Numbered from the stretch's first letter, positions 51,636 to 61,894 are shown. The stretch is DNA of 64,000 nucleotides from Treponema parvum (GCF_017893945.1 NZ_CP054257.1:992001-1056000); one strand, 5' to 3'. A program made the numbers and translations. The notes: generated from the sequence alone by a model not told the origin.

Positions 51636-54600
51636 TTAGATCGGTAAAAGCATTATTTTACCGGAAGAATCTTTTGCATCGCCTGTAATGCATACCTTCG
51701 TGCATTTTTCACTCTGCGCCACCAGCCGATCGAGAGCGTTTTTAACGTCTCGTTCGGTGACGGAAAATAAGAGCTTTATTTTATGCTCGCGGTCTTTTTC
51801 CGTTATTCCGTACAGACAGCGCAAAAATCCGGTAAAGCCTCTTCCTCCGGGGGACTGCGGCTGAATTTCCTTGCTGTAGCATCCGACGACGGCTTTTTTA
51901 AGCGTTTCTTTGCCGAACGCGCCGTCCTTTCCCGAAATTTCCACCGCCGTCTTTTTTAAACACTCTAAAAGCGATTCCGCCGTTTTTAGAGGATCGGGAT
52001 CCCTGTACGATGTAAAAGAAAATGTGCCTTCAATAGGATCGCTTGAAGCGTAAGCTCCGTAGGCTCCTCCTATGGTTCTAAGCTGCTCCCATAGAACTGT
52101 AGTTGAAAGCCAATGCGCCAAAACGGTTTCTGCAGCGCTTTCTTTTGTGAGCCATGCGCTTGCGGGAAACGTTTGGGCTGAAAATCCTACTTCAGTACGC
52201 GTAGTAAAAATTTCAATATCGGATTTTGCCGTGTTGCCGCCGAAGCTTATCGCGCCGCCGTCTGTTGTGCCGCCGTCGGTACGACTTCCGATGGGCCGTT
52301 CCTGTTCGCTGCTCAAATCGGCGCCTGAGCCGAAGGTTTCGGGCACGCTGTCTGCCCCTGTAGACTCCGGCGCTCTGCCGATCGCGGTAAGACCTGCGTA
52401 TTTTACAAAATCTTTAAGTTTGGGCAGTGCGTATTTTAAACTTTCATCGTCCGCCGTTATGTGTAAAACAGTTCCGCCTTTTTTGATCTTTTCCAGCATG
52501 GAATTAAAACGATTCGTAAGTTTTTGCACTTCGTTGATTTTATGAATTTCAAAGAGCTGACTTAAGCCGTTCCATACTTCGTCTACGGCCTTGCTTCTGT
52601 TTACGCGTCGTTCGGCGCGTATGGCGCAAAAGCTGTGCCCCGAAGGAATGACCGATTCGTCAAGATCGTTGCGGTATTCATTTAACAGGTCTTGAAGTCT
52701 TTTTGCGTCGGAAAAGTCCGTGGAGCAAAGACAGTCCGAAACCAATTTGAGAGCGTCTTCCGTCTTCTCTTTTAGCATTTTTACGCGGAATATGATCATG
52801 TCGCGTCCGGTATAAACGGATTTTTTGCATTTCGGAGGAACGGAAGACGTAATAGTTGTCGCTTCAAATCCGCCGCAGTGCATAGCCGTAAGACCGGCCG
52901 TTTCGGCCCATGTTTTTCCTTTCCATCCGCAGTTTGTAACGGCAATTGAAAAAAGCGGTATGAGCGGATAATCTTCGTTAGAAATGACGTCTAATGGAAA
53001 GGCGATATCCGCGTACACTATTCCGTTAGTTTCTTCTTTATTTATAAAAAGCGGAATGTCGCCGTTTTTTGATTCGACATAGTCTTGTTTTGTAACGATC
53101 CTGTCAATTTTGGCCGGCAAATCGGAAGGGGATAAGTGCGGCAAGCATTTTATATCTTTTTCCGTTTCCGCCTTTTGCTGGACCGCATGAAGTTTTTCAT
53201 TTTCTTGCATTACCGTTTCAGGCATCTTTGATTTTTTTCTTAATTCTATTATGGTCTGTTCAAAAATACTTCGTTCTTTTGCATATTGTTCGTCGGGAAT
53301 TACCGAAACAAGCGAACGATGCATGTTCGCGATCAAGTATTTTTTTATAAGCTCCGAAACATAGCCGGGAGAAGAAAGGATCTGCTCTTCGAGCTTTGCA
53401 AAAGTTTCTCTGACCAAAAGCATGTCGGCCGGTTCTTTGCCGTAATTCCACGCTCGAAGAGCCCTGCGCAGAAGAACAAGCGAATAAGGTCCTCCGGCTC
53501 TTCTTACTTCACGGTTTGCAAAGTTAACCGACATCAAAGCTGAATCTATGTCGCTTTTAGGTATCTCTCCTGACGATAATTCGTTGAGCGTTTTAAATAT
53601 CAGTCTTTCAACTTCGCGGATGTTTGAGGATTCTACGCCCCTGAGCCCGGCTGTGAACATAAGGTCGTGCATTTCATTGTATAGTCCGCTGTTGGGAGCG
53701 ATGTCTTCGCCCAAACCGGACTCAAGAAGAGTGCGAGTGAGAGGAGAACCGTCATGTCCGCATATGACTTCCGAAAGAAATATGCATTCCATGTAACTTT
53801 TTAGATCGCAGGACGGGCACAAGAGCCAGTTTTCCATAACCGTTGCGCCGTGCGTATTATTTGCCGACGACGGACCTTTTTCTTCCACGAATATGGGTTT
53901 GGAAAACGGACTGACTGTTTCACGCGATAATACGGCGTCGAGTGAAAATTTTTCTTGCGCCCTGCTTGAGTGAATCTCCGTTTCGTCGAAGGTTTGTTTT
54001 TCTATGCGGTGAAGAAATTCTTTTTCAATAAAGTCAAGCTGTTCTTCCGTAGGAATATTTCCGTATAGGAACACTAAACAATTATCCGTCCGGTAGTATT
54101 TTTCGTGGAAATTTTTAAGCTTCGCATGTGTTATGTTCGGAATTATTAGAGGATCGCCGCCTGAGTCAAGCGAATACACCGTGTTTGGGAACAGACTCTT
54201 TACTGCGGCGTCGCCTGCAACGGAATCGAAGGAGGAATAATTGCCCTTCATCTCGTTGTAGACTACGCCTTGGATGGAATAGTTTCCGTTTTTATCGATT
54301 TCCAGCCGATGGGCTTCCTGCAAAAAAATTTCAGGATCGAGGCGGGGAAAAAACACGGCATCGCCGTATACGCTCATAAGGTTAAAATAATCCGCCTTTA
54401 CTTGGGAACTTGCGGGGAACACTGTTTTGTCCGGAAAAGTCATAGCGTTGAGAAACGTCTTTATGCTCTGGTTTATAAGCCTTACGAACGGATCTTTTAA
54501 GGGATATTTTTGCGAGCCGCACAGAACGGAGTGTTCGAGTATGTGAGCCTCTCCGGCCGAGTCTTCCGGCGGCGTTCTGAATGAAAATGCGAACAGATTT

Positions 54601-54743
54601 TCTTCGTCGTCATTTAAAAGATGAAAAACTTCGAGACCCGTGCCGTTATGGCGAAGATAAATTCCGCTTGAAGCGCAGTCGGGAATATCGCGGACGGAAA
54701 TAACCGTCCAATTTTTATATTTTGAATCAGACGTAAATTTCAT
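51636..54743 (-). CDS. M16C-family zinc metalloprotease (presequence protease-like)
   Basis: This 1035-residue insulinase-superfamily protease has the inverted zinc motif HILEH at His67-Glu70-His71 and the M16C pattern SVLCGSQKYPLKDPFV and NAMTFPDKTVFPASS. Four homologous M16 domains make up the usual single chain that encloses short peptides. A serine/glycine/threonine-rich insert (about residues 795-850, with GTTDGG) interrupts the third or fourth domain. No signal peptide is seen, so a cytoplasmic peptidase role is likely. Its start overlaps the FliG-like gene by 17 bases. Confidence 0.93.
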   Translation of the reverse strand: MKFTSDSKYKNWTVISVRDIPDCASSGIYLRHNGTGLEVFHLLNDDEENLFAFSFRTPPEDSAGEAHILEHSVLCGSQKYPLKDPFVRLINQSIKTFLNAMTFPDKTVFPASSQVKADYFNLMSVYGDAVFFPRLDPEIFLQEAHRLEIDKNGNYSIQGVVYNEMKGNYSSFDSVAGDAAVKSLFPNTVYSLDSGGDPLIIPNITHAKLKNFHEKYYRTDNCLVFLYGNIPTEEQLDFIEKEFLHRIEKQTFDETEIHSSRAQEKFSLDAVLSRETVSPFSKPIFVEEKGPSSANNTHGATVMENWLLCPSCDLKSYMECIFLSEVICGHDGSPLTRTLLESGLGEDIAPNSGLYNEMHDLMFTAGLRGVESSNIREVERLIFKTLNELSSGEIPKSDIDSALMSVNFANREVRRAGGPYSLVLLRRALRAWNYGKEPADMLLVRETFAKLEEQILSSPGYVSELIKKYLIANMHRSLVSVIPDEQYAKERSIFEQTIIELRKKSKMPETVMQENEKLHAVQQKAETEKDIKCLPHLSPSDLPAKIDRIVTKQDYVESKNGDIPLFINKEETNGIVYADIAFPLDVISNEDYPLIPLFSIAVTNCGWKGKTWAETAGLTAMHCGGFEATTITSSVPPKCKKSVYTGRDMIIFRVKMLKEKTEDALKLVSDCLCSTDFSDAKRLQDLLNEYRNDLDESVIPSGHSFCAIRAERRVNRSKAVDEVWNGLSQLFEIHKINEVQKLTNRFNSMLEKIKKGGTVLHITADDESLKYALPKLKDFVKYAGLTAIGRAPESTGADSVPETFGSGADLSSEQERPIGSRTDGGTTDGGAISFGGNTAKSDIEIFTTRTEVGFSAQTFPASAWLTKESAAETVLAHWLSTTVLWEQLRTIGGAYGAYASSDPIEGTFSFTSYRDPDPLKTAESLLECLKKTAVEISGKDGAFGKETLKKAVVGCYSKEIQPQSPGGRGFTGFLRCLYGITEKDREHKIKLLFSVTERDVKNALDRLVAQSEKCTKVCITGDAKDSSGKIMLLPI

Positions 54744-55869
54744 CGTTTCTGCCCTTTATCATGAATTTTCCTTCTTCATACGCGCTTCGCATTGCGCTAA
54801 TGAAAGCCGAAGTAACCTTGTCGCTGTCGGCGCGCGTAACGGGTTTTTTCAGCTGCTCCGTTTCAAGTATGATATCGCCTCGTGTCTTTGACACGTTATA
54901 AAGTATTTTTTTTCTAAAACCGTCGGGTTTTCCTGCTATGAGGACGGCGATCTTATCGTCGTCCATTTTGTGCAGCTGTTCTTGTATAAAACGGTCGTCG
55001 GCGTTGACTATGTCGTCCAAAGTAAAAAGCTGCTTTCTCAGTTCCTTTTCGAGTTCAGGCTCGCCTTCGGCAAGGTTTTGAAGTATGTCGTTTTCGGCTT
55101 TGGGAGACATCTTTTTTAAAATCTGCACCAGAGCTCCTCGTCCGTCAAGAGCATTCGATCTTTCAGCCGCCAAGGAGGAAACTTTTTCTCGCATCGTCCT
55201 GTCCACGCGCCGCAAAACTTCAGGTGAAATTGATTGCATTTTTGCAAGGCGCATTACGGTTTCCTTTTTATCCTCCGCTTCCATAAGGTCGATTATTTTA
55301 GCCGCCTTTTTAGGCTTTAAATTTGAAAGAACCAGAGCCTTGACCGCGGGAAGTTCGTCTTTAAGTAAAAGAAGAATGCGGCTTTCGTCTTCGTCTTCAA
55401 GGTATTCAAAAGGCTTGCCTTCGGCAGGATGTACCGTTTTTTCGATCATTTTTGAAGCGCGCTCGCTGCCGAACGCTTTTGACAGAATATTTTTTGCGGT
55501 TTCTATTCCGCCGCCTTCTTTTGAGCGCTGTATGAGCGCCTGAAATTCTGCGAGTATCGCGGCCGCCTCGTCGTCTTCAACGGTACGTATGGATGCGATT
55601 TCAGGAATTATTTTTTCAGTTTGCGCTTCGGACAGGTGCGGAAGAATTTTTGCCGCTTCGTCAACGCCTATGAGCAAAAGGAATTTCGCCACTCTGCGGT
55701 ATACGCTGTCGCTCCCATCCTTGTTTTTTGTTTCGGTAACTTTTAAAAGACCGCCTGAAGTGAGCGCGGCTGCCGCCGTGCGCACAGCCGTGTCGGAAGC
55801 ACGGTCTGTTTCGGCATATTTTTTTGCCGCATTTTTGTATGCGTCAAGGCGGTGTTCGTTTAAATTCAT
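54727..55869 (-). CDS. Divergent FliG-type flagellar motor switch protein
   Basis: The 380-residue FliG homologue has repeated armadillo-like segments (AAKILPHLSEAQTEKIIPEIASI; LPAVKALVLSNLKPKKAAKIIDLM). The C-terminal part (FTLDDIVNADDRFIQEQLHKMDDDKIAVLIAGKP, spread over residues 285-325) aligns with the torque-generating domain. The canonical EHPQ motif reads ELPA, so it resembles the second spirochaetal FliG (FliG1), which affects only part of motility. The start at 55869 is chosen because the longer frame begins with non-FliG sequence; TATTAT lies seven bases before this ATG. It heads the operon with the M16C protease. Confidence 0.8.
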   Translation of the reverse strand: MNLNEHRLDAYKNAAKKYAETDRASDTAVRTAAAALTSGGLLKVTETKNKDGSDSVYRRVAKFLLLIGVDEAAKILPHLSEAQTEKIIPEIASIRTVEDDEAAAILAEFQALIQRSKEGGGIETAKNILSKAFGSERASKMIEKTVHPAEGKPFEYLEDEDESRILLLLKDELPAVKALVLSNLKPKKAAKIIDLMEAEDKKETVMRLAKMQSISPEVLRRVDRTMREKVSSLAAERSNALDGRGALVQILKKMSPKAENDILQNLAEGEPELEKELRKQLFTLDDIVNADDRFIQEQLHKMDDDKIAVLIAGKPDGFRKKILYNVSKTRGDIILETEQLKKPVTRADSDKVTSAFISAMRSAYEEGKFMIKGRNDEIYV

Positions 55870-56061
55870 AAAGAATATAATACTACAGCGGCGTTTTTTT
55901 GGAAAGTATCGGTTTTTTTCGTTTTGCGTCTTTGTGTGGCCGCAAGTGCGCCGGAAAATGCTTTCACCGTCTCTCGTGTTGTATAAAAAAGGCTGCACTC
56001 ACGGCAGCGTCCTGCCGTTCGCACTCGGCACAGCTCTTGTGTATTTTTTCTATCGATATGT

Positions 56062-56067
56062 TATAAT
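56062..56067 (+). promoter_or_regulatory. Extended -10 of sbcDC, leaderless configuration
   Basis: TGTTATAAT (56059-56067) is an extended -10 element placed six bases before the sbcD ATG. A possible -35, TTGTGT, is 19 bases upstream. There is no Shine-Dalgarno. The divergent 204-base gap (55870-56073) has no other clear feature beyond the TATTAT box of the FliG gene. Confidence 0.5.
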
Positions 56068-56073
56068 TTTTGC

Positions 56074-57606
56074 ATGAAATTTTTGCAGACGGGCGACTGG
56101 CATTTGGGAAAGGTTTTTTACGGCCAATCCCTGACTGAAGACCAGGCGTTCTTTTTGGAACAGATATTCGGTGAGCTTGAAAAAGCTGAAAAAGAGCTGA
56201 AACCCTATGACGCTCTCGTCGTCCCCGGCGACATTTACGACAGAGCGGTTCCTCCTGTAGAATCGGTGACGCTTTTAAGTTCTTTTTTGTCGAGGACGCA
56301 TGAAAAATTTCCTGATTTGGAAATGTTTTTTCTGGCCGGCAATCACGACAGCGCGTCGCGCCTTTCTTTCGCTTCGGAGCTTTTGGGAAAAAGCAACGTT
56401 CATATCTGTACGGATACGAAACACTTGGAAGAACCTGTTATAGTGGGAAAAGGGAATGAAGCGGCGGCCGTATATCAGATACCTTTTTTAATGCCGGGAT
56501 CGATAGCGGCCGCCGCTCCTGCCCATCCCGCTGCCTTTTCCGCCGATGCGGCCGGCAGAACCGACATGCCCGACAAAACAGGCGGCGCCGGGCCCAATGT
56601 CGCCGGAGCTGGCATGCCTGACAAAACCGCCCGCGCCTGCAGTGCTGGCATGGCCGATACGGCTGGCAGAACCGACAAAATAGGCGGCGCCGAGCATAAT
56701 GCCTCCGACCGTAATTTTGCCGAACCGCTTCAGTTAAATGAATTTCCCGCTGCCGAGGATACTCTTTTTGCGGCTTCCGATGAGCCTGAAATTTTGCCGG
56801 ATGAGCCGCTTGACTGGGATGAAGAAAAAATCCTGCGCTCGCAGCAGCAGCTTGCCGCCCAAGCGTTCGATCTTATCCGTAAAAGCCACTTAAAAAACTA
56901 TCCTTCGATGCCGAGCGTAGTATGCGCCCATATGTTTGCGACGGGTGCTTCGGTATCCGAATCCGAAAGGTCGTGGGTGGGAGCTGCGGAGCAGGTGGAC
57001 GTCCGTGTTTTTGAGGGCATTACATATACGGCGTTAGGCCACATCCACACGGTTCAGCGCTTGGGCGGCAGAAACGCTTGGTACTCCGGTGCCCCTCTTG
57101 CGTATTCGTTTTCGGAAAATTCCGAAAAATGCATGCTCAGCGTTACGGTTTTGCCGCCTCGCACGGATAAGGGCTGTCCCTTAACGGATATTTCTGATGT
57201 CAAAGTTGAAAAAATAGCGATAAAACCATTGCATCCGGTTGTCCGCCTTACAGGAGCCTTTGAAGAATTTTACAAGCAAGTTGTTTCAGGCCTTGAAGAT
57301 AAAAAACTTAAAGAATCTTACGTTGAAATTCAATGCACCGACAAACTTCCGCATGAAAACGCGATTCAGCTTTTGCGGGCCGGCTATCCTTATCTTCTGT
57401 CTTTTACAAGGGCGTCGGAAATTTCAGATGAAATTCAAAATACGGTAGAAGCGCGTAAAGCGATCCTTTCAAGCGGCAAAAAGGACGAAGGCGGCGTTTT
57501 TGATCTTTTTATGAAAGAAACTTCAAATACCTATCAGGAAGATCCTTCTTTTTATAAAAAAGAAAGGGAACTGTTTATCGCGCTTTCGAAGGAGTCTGAA
57601 AGATGA
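56074..57606 (+). CDS. sbcD: Exonuclease SbcD (Mre11-like)
   Basis: This 510-residue nuclease subunit of the SbcCD complex cleaves DNA hairpins and processes double-strand ends. Metal-binding phosphoesterase motifs are GDWHLG (residues 7-12), VVPGDIYDR, LAGNHDS and a later GHIHTVQ. Between the phosphoesterase motifs, at about residues 148-250, there is a low-complexity insert rich in Gly, Ala, Asp and Thr with repeated AGRTDMPDKT-like units, which makes the protein about 100 residues longer than usual. The gene overlaps sbcC by four bases. Confidence 0.95.
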   Translation: MKFLQTGDWHLGKVFYGQSLTEDQAFFLEQIFGELEKAEKELKPYDALVVPGDIYDRAVPPVESVTLLSSFLSRTHEKFPDLEMFFLAGNHDSASRLSFASELLGKSNVHICTDTKHLEEPVIVGKGNEAAAVYQIPFLMPGSIAAAAPAHPAAFSADAAGRTDMPDKTGGAGPNVAGAGMPDKTARACSAGMADTAGRTDKIGGAEHNASDRNFAEPLQLNEFPAAEDTLFAASDEPEILPDEPLDWDEEKILRSQQQLAAQAFDLIRKSHLKNYPSMPSVVCAHMFATGASVSESERSWVGAAEQVDVRVFEGITYTALGHIHTVQRLGGRNAWYSGAPLAYSFSENSEKCMLSVTVLPPRTDKGCPLTDISDVKVEKIAIKPLHPVVRLTGAFEEFYKQVVSGLEDKKLKESYVEIQCTDKLPHENAIQLLRAGYPYLLSFTRASEISDEIQNTVEARKAILSSGKKDEGGVFDLFMKETSNTYQEDPSFYKKERELFIALSKESER

Positions 57607-60600
57607 GGCCGCTGTATCTGCATCTGGCCAACGTAGGGCCGTTTTGCGACGAAAAAATCGATTTTACCGCTCTGGACGACATGTTTTTAGTCTACGGAAA
57701 AACCGGTTCCGGAAAAACCACTATTTTTGACGCGATAACCTATGCGCTTTACGGCGATCTGTGCGGTTCAAGAAAAAAAATGGCGGCGAATTTCGTTTCC
57801 GACTTTGCGAAACCCGATGAAAAATCCTTCGTTCAATTTGTTTTTGAACTTTATAACTGTAAATACAGAATAACCCGCTCGCTTCCAGCCGTAAATTCAG
57901 GCGGAAAGAAATCTGGAGTCGAGCTTGTTTTTGAAAAGGCGAGGGACATAGGCTCTTCGGATAAGACAGGACAGGAATTCGAGAGGGTTGAAGGTCTTTT
58001 GTCGGAGTTAAATAAAAGAATCGAATCGCTTATAGGACTTTCCATAAACGAATTTACGCGGATAGTGCTCCTGCCGCAGGGCGCATTCGCTCAATTTTTA
58101 AAAGAAGGCTCCAATAATCGCCGAGAAACCCTTTCAAGATTGTTTCCCATAGATTCTTATATAAAAATTATGGAAAAAGCCAAGGAAAAGGCGGCGGTAT
58201 TCCGCGAAAAGCAAAAATACTTGGAAATGCAGTCTGCCGAGCTGTATAAAATCTTTGATCCGGAAAAGGCCGCCGCCGAATTTTCAGAGCTTTCCGGCGA
58301 ACTTGAAATTCTTGAAAAGAAAAGAAGCGAAGTTTTTTCACGCATCGAAAAAAAAAGCGCGGAAACGGAAAATCTGCGTCAAAAGCTTGAAATATCGGAA
58401 AACGCCGCAAAGCTGAAAGAAGAATTTTTAAATCTTGAAGCAAAAAAGAATCGCATCACGGAATTGGAAAAAAAGCTGGAATCGAGCGATAAGGCCGAAA
58501 AGCTTTTTGTTTTTATAGAACGGACAAGATCTGCGGAAGAAAAAAAGACCGTTTCCGAAAATAATTTTTATAAGGCTGAAAAACATCTTGAAGCTGAAAA
58601 GAAAAATTATGAAGTTTTGGAAGCCCAAAAAAACGATATCGCCGCTCTAAAAAAAGAAATGGAAGGCGGCAGAGAAAGAAAAAAAGAATTTGAAACCCGC
58701 ATGGAAAATATTTTAAATCTTGCTGCGGCCAAAAAAAAGCGCAGCAAGGCCTTTGCCGAAAAAGAAAGCTCGGAAAATTCCGTTTCGAACAAAGAAGACG
58801 ACATAAGGCGGCTGGAATCGGAACTGATTCTCGCTTTAGGCGACGGCGGGCTGGAACATGTTTTGCCTGAAAAAACGGGATCCGAAAATCCTATAAAATT
58901 CGATGCCGACGAGGTCGTTATGCAGCTTTTTCATGCGGCGGAAACTGCAAAATCCGAAAGCGCCGCCGCCGGTAAAACTTTGGAAGCCGTAAAGGATCTT
59001 GCCCAAATACAAAAAAAGATCGATGACGCGAAAACCGATACGGAACAAAATCAAAAATCCGTTTCGGAAAATAAGCGACTTTTGGAAAACGCAAAAAAGT
59101 GCCTGGACGATTTTGTTGTCCAAAAAGAAATTCAGGAAAAAAATAATTACGCCCTCGCCCTTGTTCCGTTTTTGGAAGCCGGAAAACCTTGCCCGGTTTG
59201 CGGTTCGATTGAGCATCCCAATCCCGCCGTCGTTCTGCCCGAATCTCTTGACATAACCGAAAAAATTTCATTGCAGGAAAAACTCATTGAAAAGATCGAA
59301 ATAGAAAATCTTGCGCTTGAAAAAAAATCTTCATCGCTGAAAACGCTTCTGAAGGCTCTTACGGAACAGCATGAGCAATCGCGCAAAGAATTGCAGGCCG
59401 AACATGATAGTCTTCCCGCTTACGATGAAGCTCAAGCCGCTTTTGAGGCTGCAAATAAAAAATCTTCTGAAACGGCCGCTTTTTATGAAAAGGCTTCGGC
59501 GATATGTTCCGATATAAAGCGGAACGGCAAACAGCTCGATGAACTAAAAACCGCCGCCGCGGAGTTTTCAAAAACGCTTGCCTTGTTCGACGGAGAAGTT
59601 TCGGCTTTGGAAAGGCAAATTTCGGGCGGTGAAAATATGCCTGAAAGCGCGAAAGAAAAATCCGGCTGCAGGGGTGAAAATGGTGAAGCCGCGCTTATTC
59701 TTGAGTCCGAAGATCTTAAATTGCGCATAAAAAATATTGAAGAAAAACTTATAAACGATGAAAAAATCGTGAGTTCGTTTGAAGAAAATTTCAGTAGGGC
59801 CTTGGAAAATTTCGCTTCGGCAAAGACGTCTTTTGAAGAATTGAAAAAGATCGTGCAGCAAGCGAAAAAGGAATACGGCGAAGCCTTGCTTAATCAAAAT
59901 GAAAATATCTTAAAGTCCGATTTCGATTCTGCGGAACACGTTGTATGTTCTATTTTGCCTTTAGGGCAAAAAGAAGAAATTCAAAACGAAGTTGATCGAT
60001 GGAAAACCGACATGCACAGCGTTGAAGTTCGGCTTGAAACCCTTAAAGACGCTCCCGATCCCGAAGAGTTAAAAAAGAGTTTGGATGCGGCTAAAAAAGA
60101 TCTGGGCGATCTTCGAAATTCTTATAATGCGTTTGACGACGACATTCGTAAAAAGACGGAACAAAAAACCGAGCTTGAATCGACAATAAAAAAATCCGCC
60201 GATTTGGAAGAAGAGCGCGAAAAGCTCTTGCAGGAAGGCGCTCATTGCATAAGACTTTCGGATGATCTTGAAGGACACGGTGCAAACATAAAGAAAATTC
60301 CGTTTGACGCGTGGGTGCTGGGAATGTATTTTGCCGAAGTAGTGCATAATGCAAATCCGCGCTTTGAGCGTATTTCAGGCGGACGCTATCGTTTTAAAAT
60401 ACAAGAATCCTCCGGTGGAAACGCTTTTAAAGGTTTGGATTTAGCGGTTTTCGACAGCTTTACCGGACGCGATCGGGACACCGCCACTTTAAGCGGCGGC
60501 GAAACATTTATGGCTTCAATCAGTTTGGCTCTCGCTTTGACGGACGTCGTTCAGGAGCAAAGCGGGGGCATACGGCTTGATTCTCTTTTTATCGACGAAG

Positions 60601-60782
60601 GGTTCGGCTCTCTTGACGGAGAATCGCTTGATATGGCAGTTTCGATCCTTCAAAATATCGGAGAATCCCGCATGGTGGGTATCGTCTCGCATGTGGAATC
60701 GCTTTTGCAGGCAATTCCGTCTCACCTTGAAGTTGTAAAAACTGCGGACGGCTCTCATATTAAAAGCGCTCATACTTTTTAA
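57603..60782 (+). CDS. sbcC: Exonuclease subunit SbcC (Rad50-like ATPase)
   Basis: This 1059-residue SMC-like ATPase has Walker A GKTGSGKTT (residues 32-40), two long antiparallel coiled coils and a zinc-hook CPVCGS near residue 530. The C-terminal signature TLSGGETFMASISLALAL and Walker B LFIDEGFGSLD complete the ATPase head. Together with SbcD it forms a clamp that opens DNA ends and removes hairpins. Its ATG overlaps the sbcD stop. Base composition along the coiled-coil region is very A-rich. It ends 26 bases before the convergent rlmJ gene with no clear hairpin between them. Confidence 0.96.
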   Translation: MRPLYLHLANVGPFCDEKIDFTALDDMFLVYGKTGSGKTTIFDAITYALYGDLCGSRKKMAANFVSDFAKPDEKSFVQFVFELYNCKYRITRSLPAVNSGGKKSGVELVFEKARDIGSSDKTGQEFERVEGLLSELNKRIESLIGLSINEFTRIVLLPQGAFAQFLKEGSNNRRETLSRLFPIDSYIKIMEKAKEKAAVFREKQKYLEMQSAELYKIFDPEKAAAEFSELSGELEILEKKRSEVFSRIEKKSAETENLRQKLEISENAAKLKEEFLNLEAKKNRITELEKKLESSDKAEKLFVFIERTRSAEEKKTVSENNFYKAEKHLEAEKKNYEVLEAQKNDIAALKKEMEGGRERKKEFETRMENILNLAAAKKKRSKAFAEKESSENSVSNKEDDIRRLESELILALGDGGLEHVLPEKTGSENPIKFDADEVVMQLFHAAETAKSESAAAGKTLEAVKDLAQIQKKIDDAKTDTEQNQKSVSENKRLLENAKKCLDDFVVQKEIQEKNNYALALVPFLEAGKPCPVCGSIEHPNPAVVLPESLDITEKISLQEKLIEKIEIENLALEKKSSSLKTLLKALTEQHEQSRKELQAEHDSLPAYDEAQAAFEAANKKSSETAAFYEKASAICSDIKRNGKQLDELKTAAAEFSKTLALFDGEVSALERQISGGENMPESAKEKSGCRGENGEAALILESEDLKLRIKNIEEKLINDEKIVSSFEENFSRALENFASAKTSFEELKKIVQQAKKEYGEALLNQNENILKSDFDSAEHVVCSILPLGQKEEIQNEVDRWKTDMHSVEVRLETLKDAPDPEELKKSLDAAKKDLGDLRNSYNAFDDDIRKKTEQKTELESTIKKSADLEEEREKLLQEGAHCIRLSDDLEGHGANIKKIPFDAWVLGMYFAEVVHNANPRFERISGGRYRFKIQESSGGNAFKGLDLAVFDSFTGRDRDTATLSGGETFMASISLALALTDVVQEQSGGIRLDSLFIDEGFGSLDGESLDMAVSILQNIGESRMVGIVSHVESLLQAIPSHLEVVKTADGSHIKSAHTF

Positions 60783-60808
60783 AACAGTACCGTGTTCGCC
60801 GCGGACAA

Positions 60809-61894
60809 TCATGTTTTTTTTATCGTGAAAGAGCCTGTGCCGTTTCCGTCTGCAGAAAATTCTTTTACCAAAAACGGAAGAATTGTTTCCAGCCGGGTAT
60901 CCAACATATACGGCGGATTTATAAAAAAAAGTCCGCTTCCGTACATACGTGAAACGGTCGTCTGCGCTGGAAAAGCCGCCGTGTTAGGCGCCGCTATTGT
61001 CGTTTTAGTGACCGCTCCCGCTGCTGCGGCTGCTGAAGCGCAATGCAAGCCGGCGCAATTTTTTTGCAGGCTTTCGTATTTTGCCGCCGTGCCGTAACGT
61101 TCTTTTGACGGATCCGTAATAAATTGGACGTCGAGGGTTTCACTCATATTATTGCCCGACTGTGCCGCCGCCGTAATAAAGCGCTTCATGTCCGAAATTT
61201 CCTGTATTTTGTGCGTCAAAAGCGGATACCACAGCATGATCGTTCCGCTGCTCCATCTTTTATGAACTTCGGCAATGCATTGTGCCGTGTCGCTGAAGTC
61301 GCTTTGCACTTCATAGCTCGGATCGATCACTGCAAATCCGCGCCTTATATTAGGCGGAGAAAGCGCTCTAAGCGCTTCGTATCCTGATCTGTGGTGTATA
61401 TGAGGTCTTACCGGTCTTAGCTTCTCCGTTGCGCCGCTTCGGCTGTCGTCTACATCGCCCTCGTTTTCATCCTTAGGCCGGATTTGAAGCAGAGGTTCTT
61501 TTTTCATATTTTGTTTAAGAATGTCTATTTCCGTATTGTGAAGTTCCGTCAAAATAAGGGCGTCGTTTTGCGTCATAAAACACCTCTCTATTTCGGGCGA
61601 CCCGGGATAAAGCCCCCTTTTGGCATAGGCCCTGCATATGTCAACGTAAGTATGCATTTCGCCGGGAAGCTCCGAGTAGGGCAGGGAAAGCAATTTTTTA
61701 ATACCGCTGTCGGCTTCTCCTGTTTTTACAGCTCTTTCGTCACAAAGATCGTATATCCCCGCGCCCGCATGAGTGTCAAAAACCGTAAACGGCTTAGCCT
61801 TTGATTTGAATTTTTCAAGCGCCAGCGTTAGAGCGATGTGTTTAAGTATGTCTGCGTGATTTCCCGCATGGAAGGCGTGTCTGTAGCTGAGCAT
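60809..61894 (-). CDS. rlmJ: 23S rRNA (adenine2030-N6)-methyltransferase RlmJ
   Basis: This enzyme methylates A2030 of 23S rRNA. The family start MLSYRHAFHAGNHADILKH is exact, followed by the SAM segment FDTHAGAGIYDL and the catalytic DPSYEV (family DPPYE-type). At 361 residues it is about 80 longer than usual: there are inserts at about residues 146-168 (DDSRSGATEK) and at about 290-325, an alanine/threonine-rich stretch. The gene begins two bases after the nadE stop, so the two are co-transcribed. Confidence 0.92.
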   Translation of the reverse strand: MLSYRHAFHAGNHADILKHIALTLALEKFKSKAKPFTVFDTHAGAGIYDLCDERAVKTGEADSGIKKLLSLPYSELPGEMHTYVDICRAYAKRGLYPGSPEIERCFMTQNDALILTELHNTEIDILKQNMKKEPLLQIRPKDENEGDVDDSRSGATEKLRPVRPHIHHRSGYEALRALSPPNIRRGFAVIDPSYEVQSDFSDTAQCIAEVHKRWSSGTIMLWYPLLTHKIQEISDMKRFITAAAQSGNNMSETLDVQFITDPSKERYGTAAKYESLQKNCAGLHCASAAAAAGAVTKTTIAAPNTAAFPAQTTVSRMYGSGLFFINPPYMLDTRLETILPFLVKEFSADGNGTGSFTIKKT

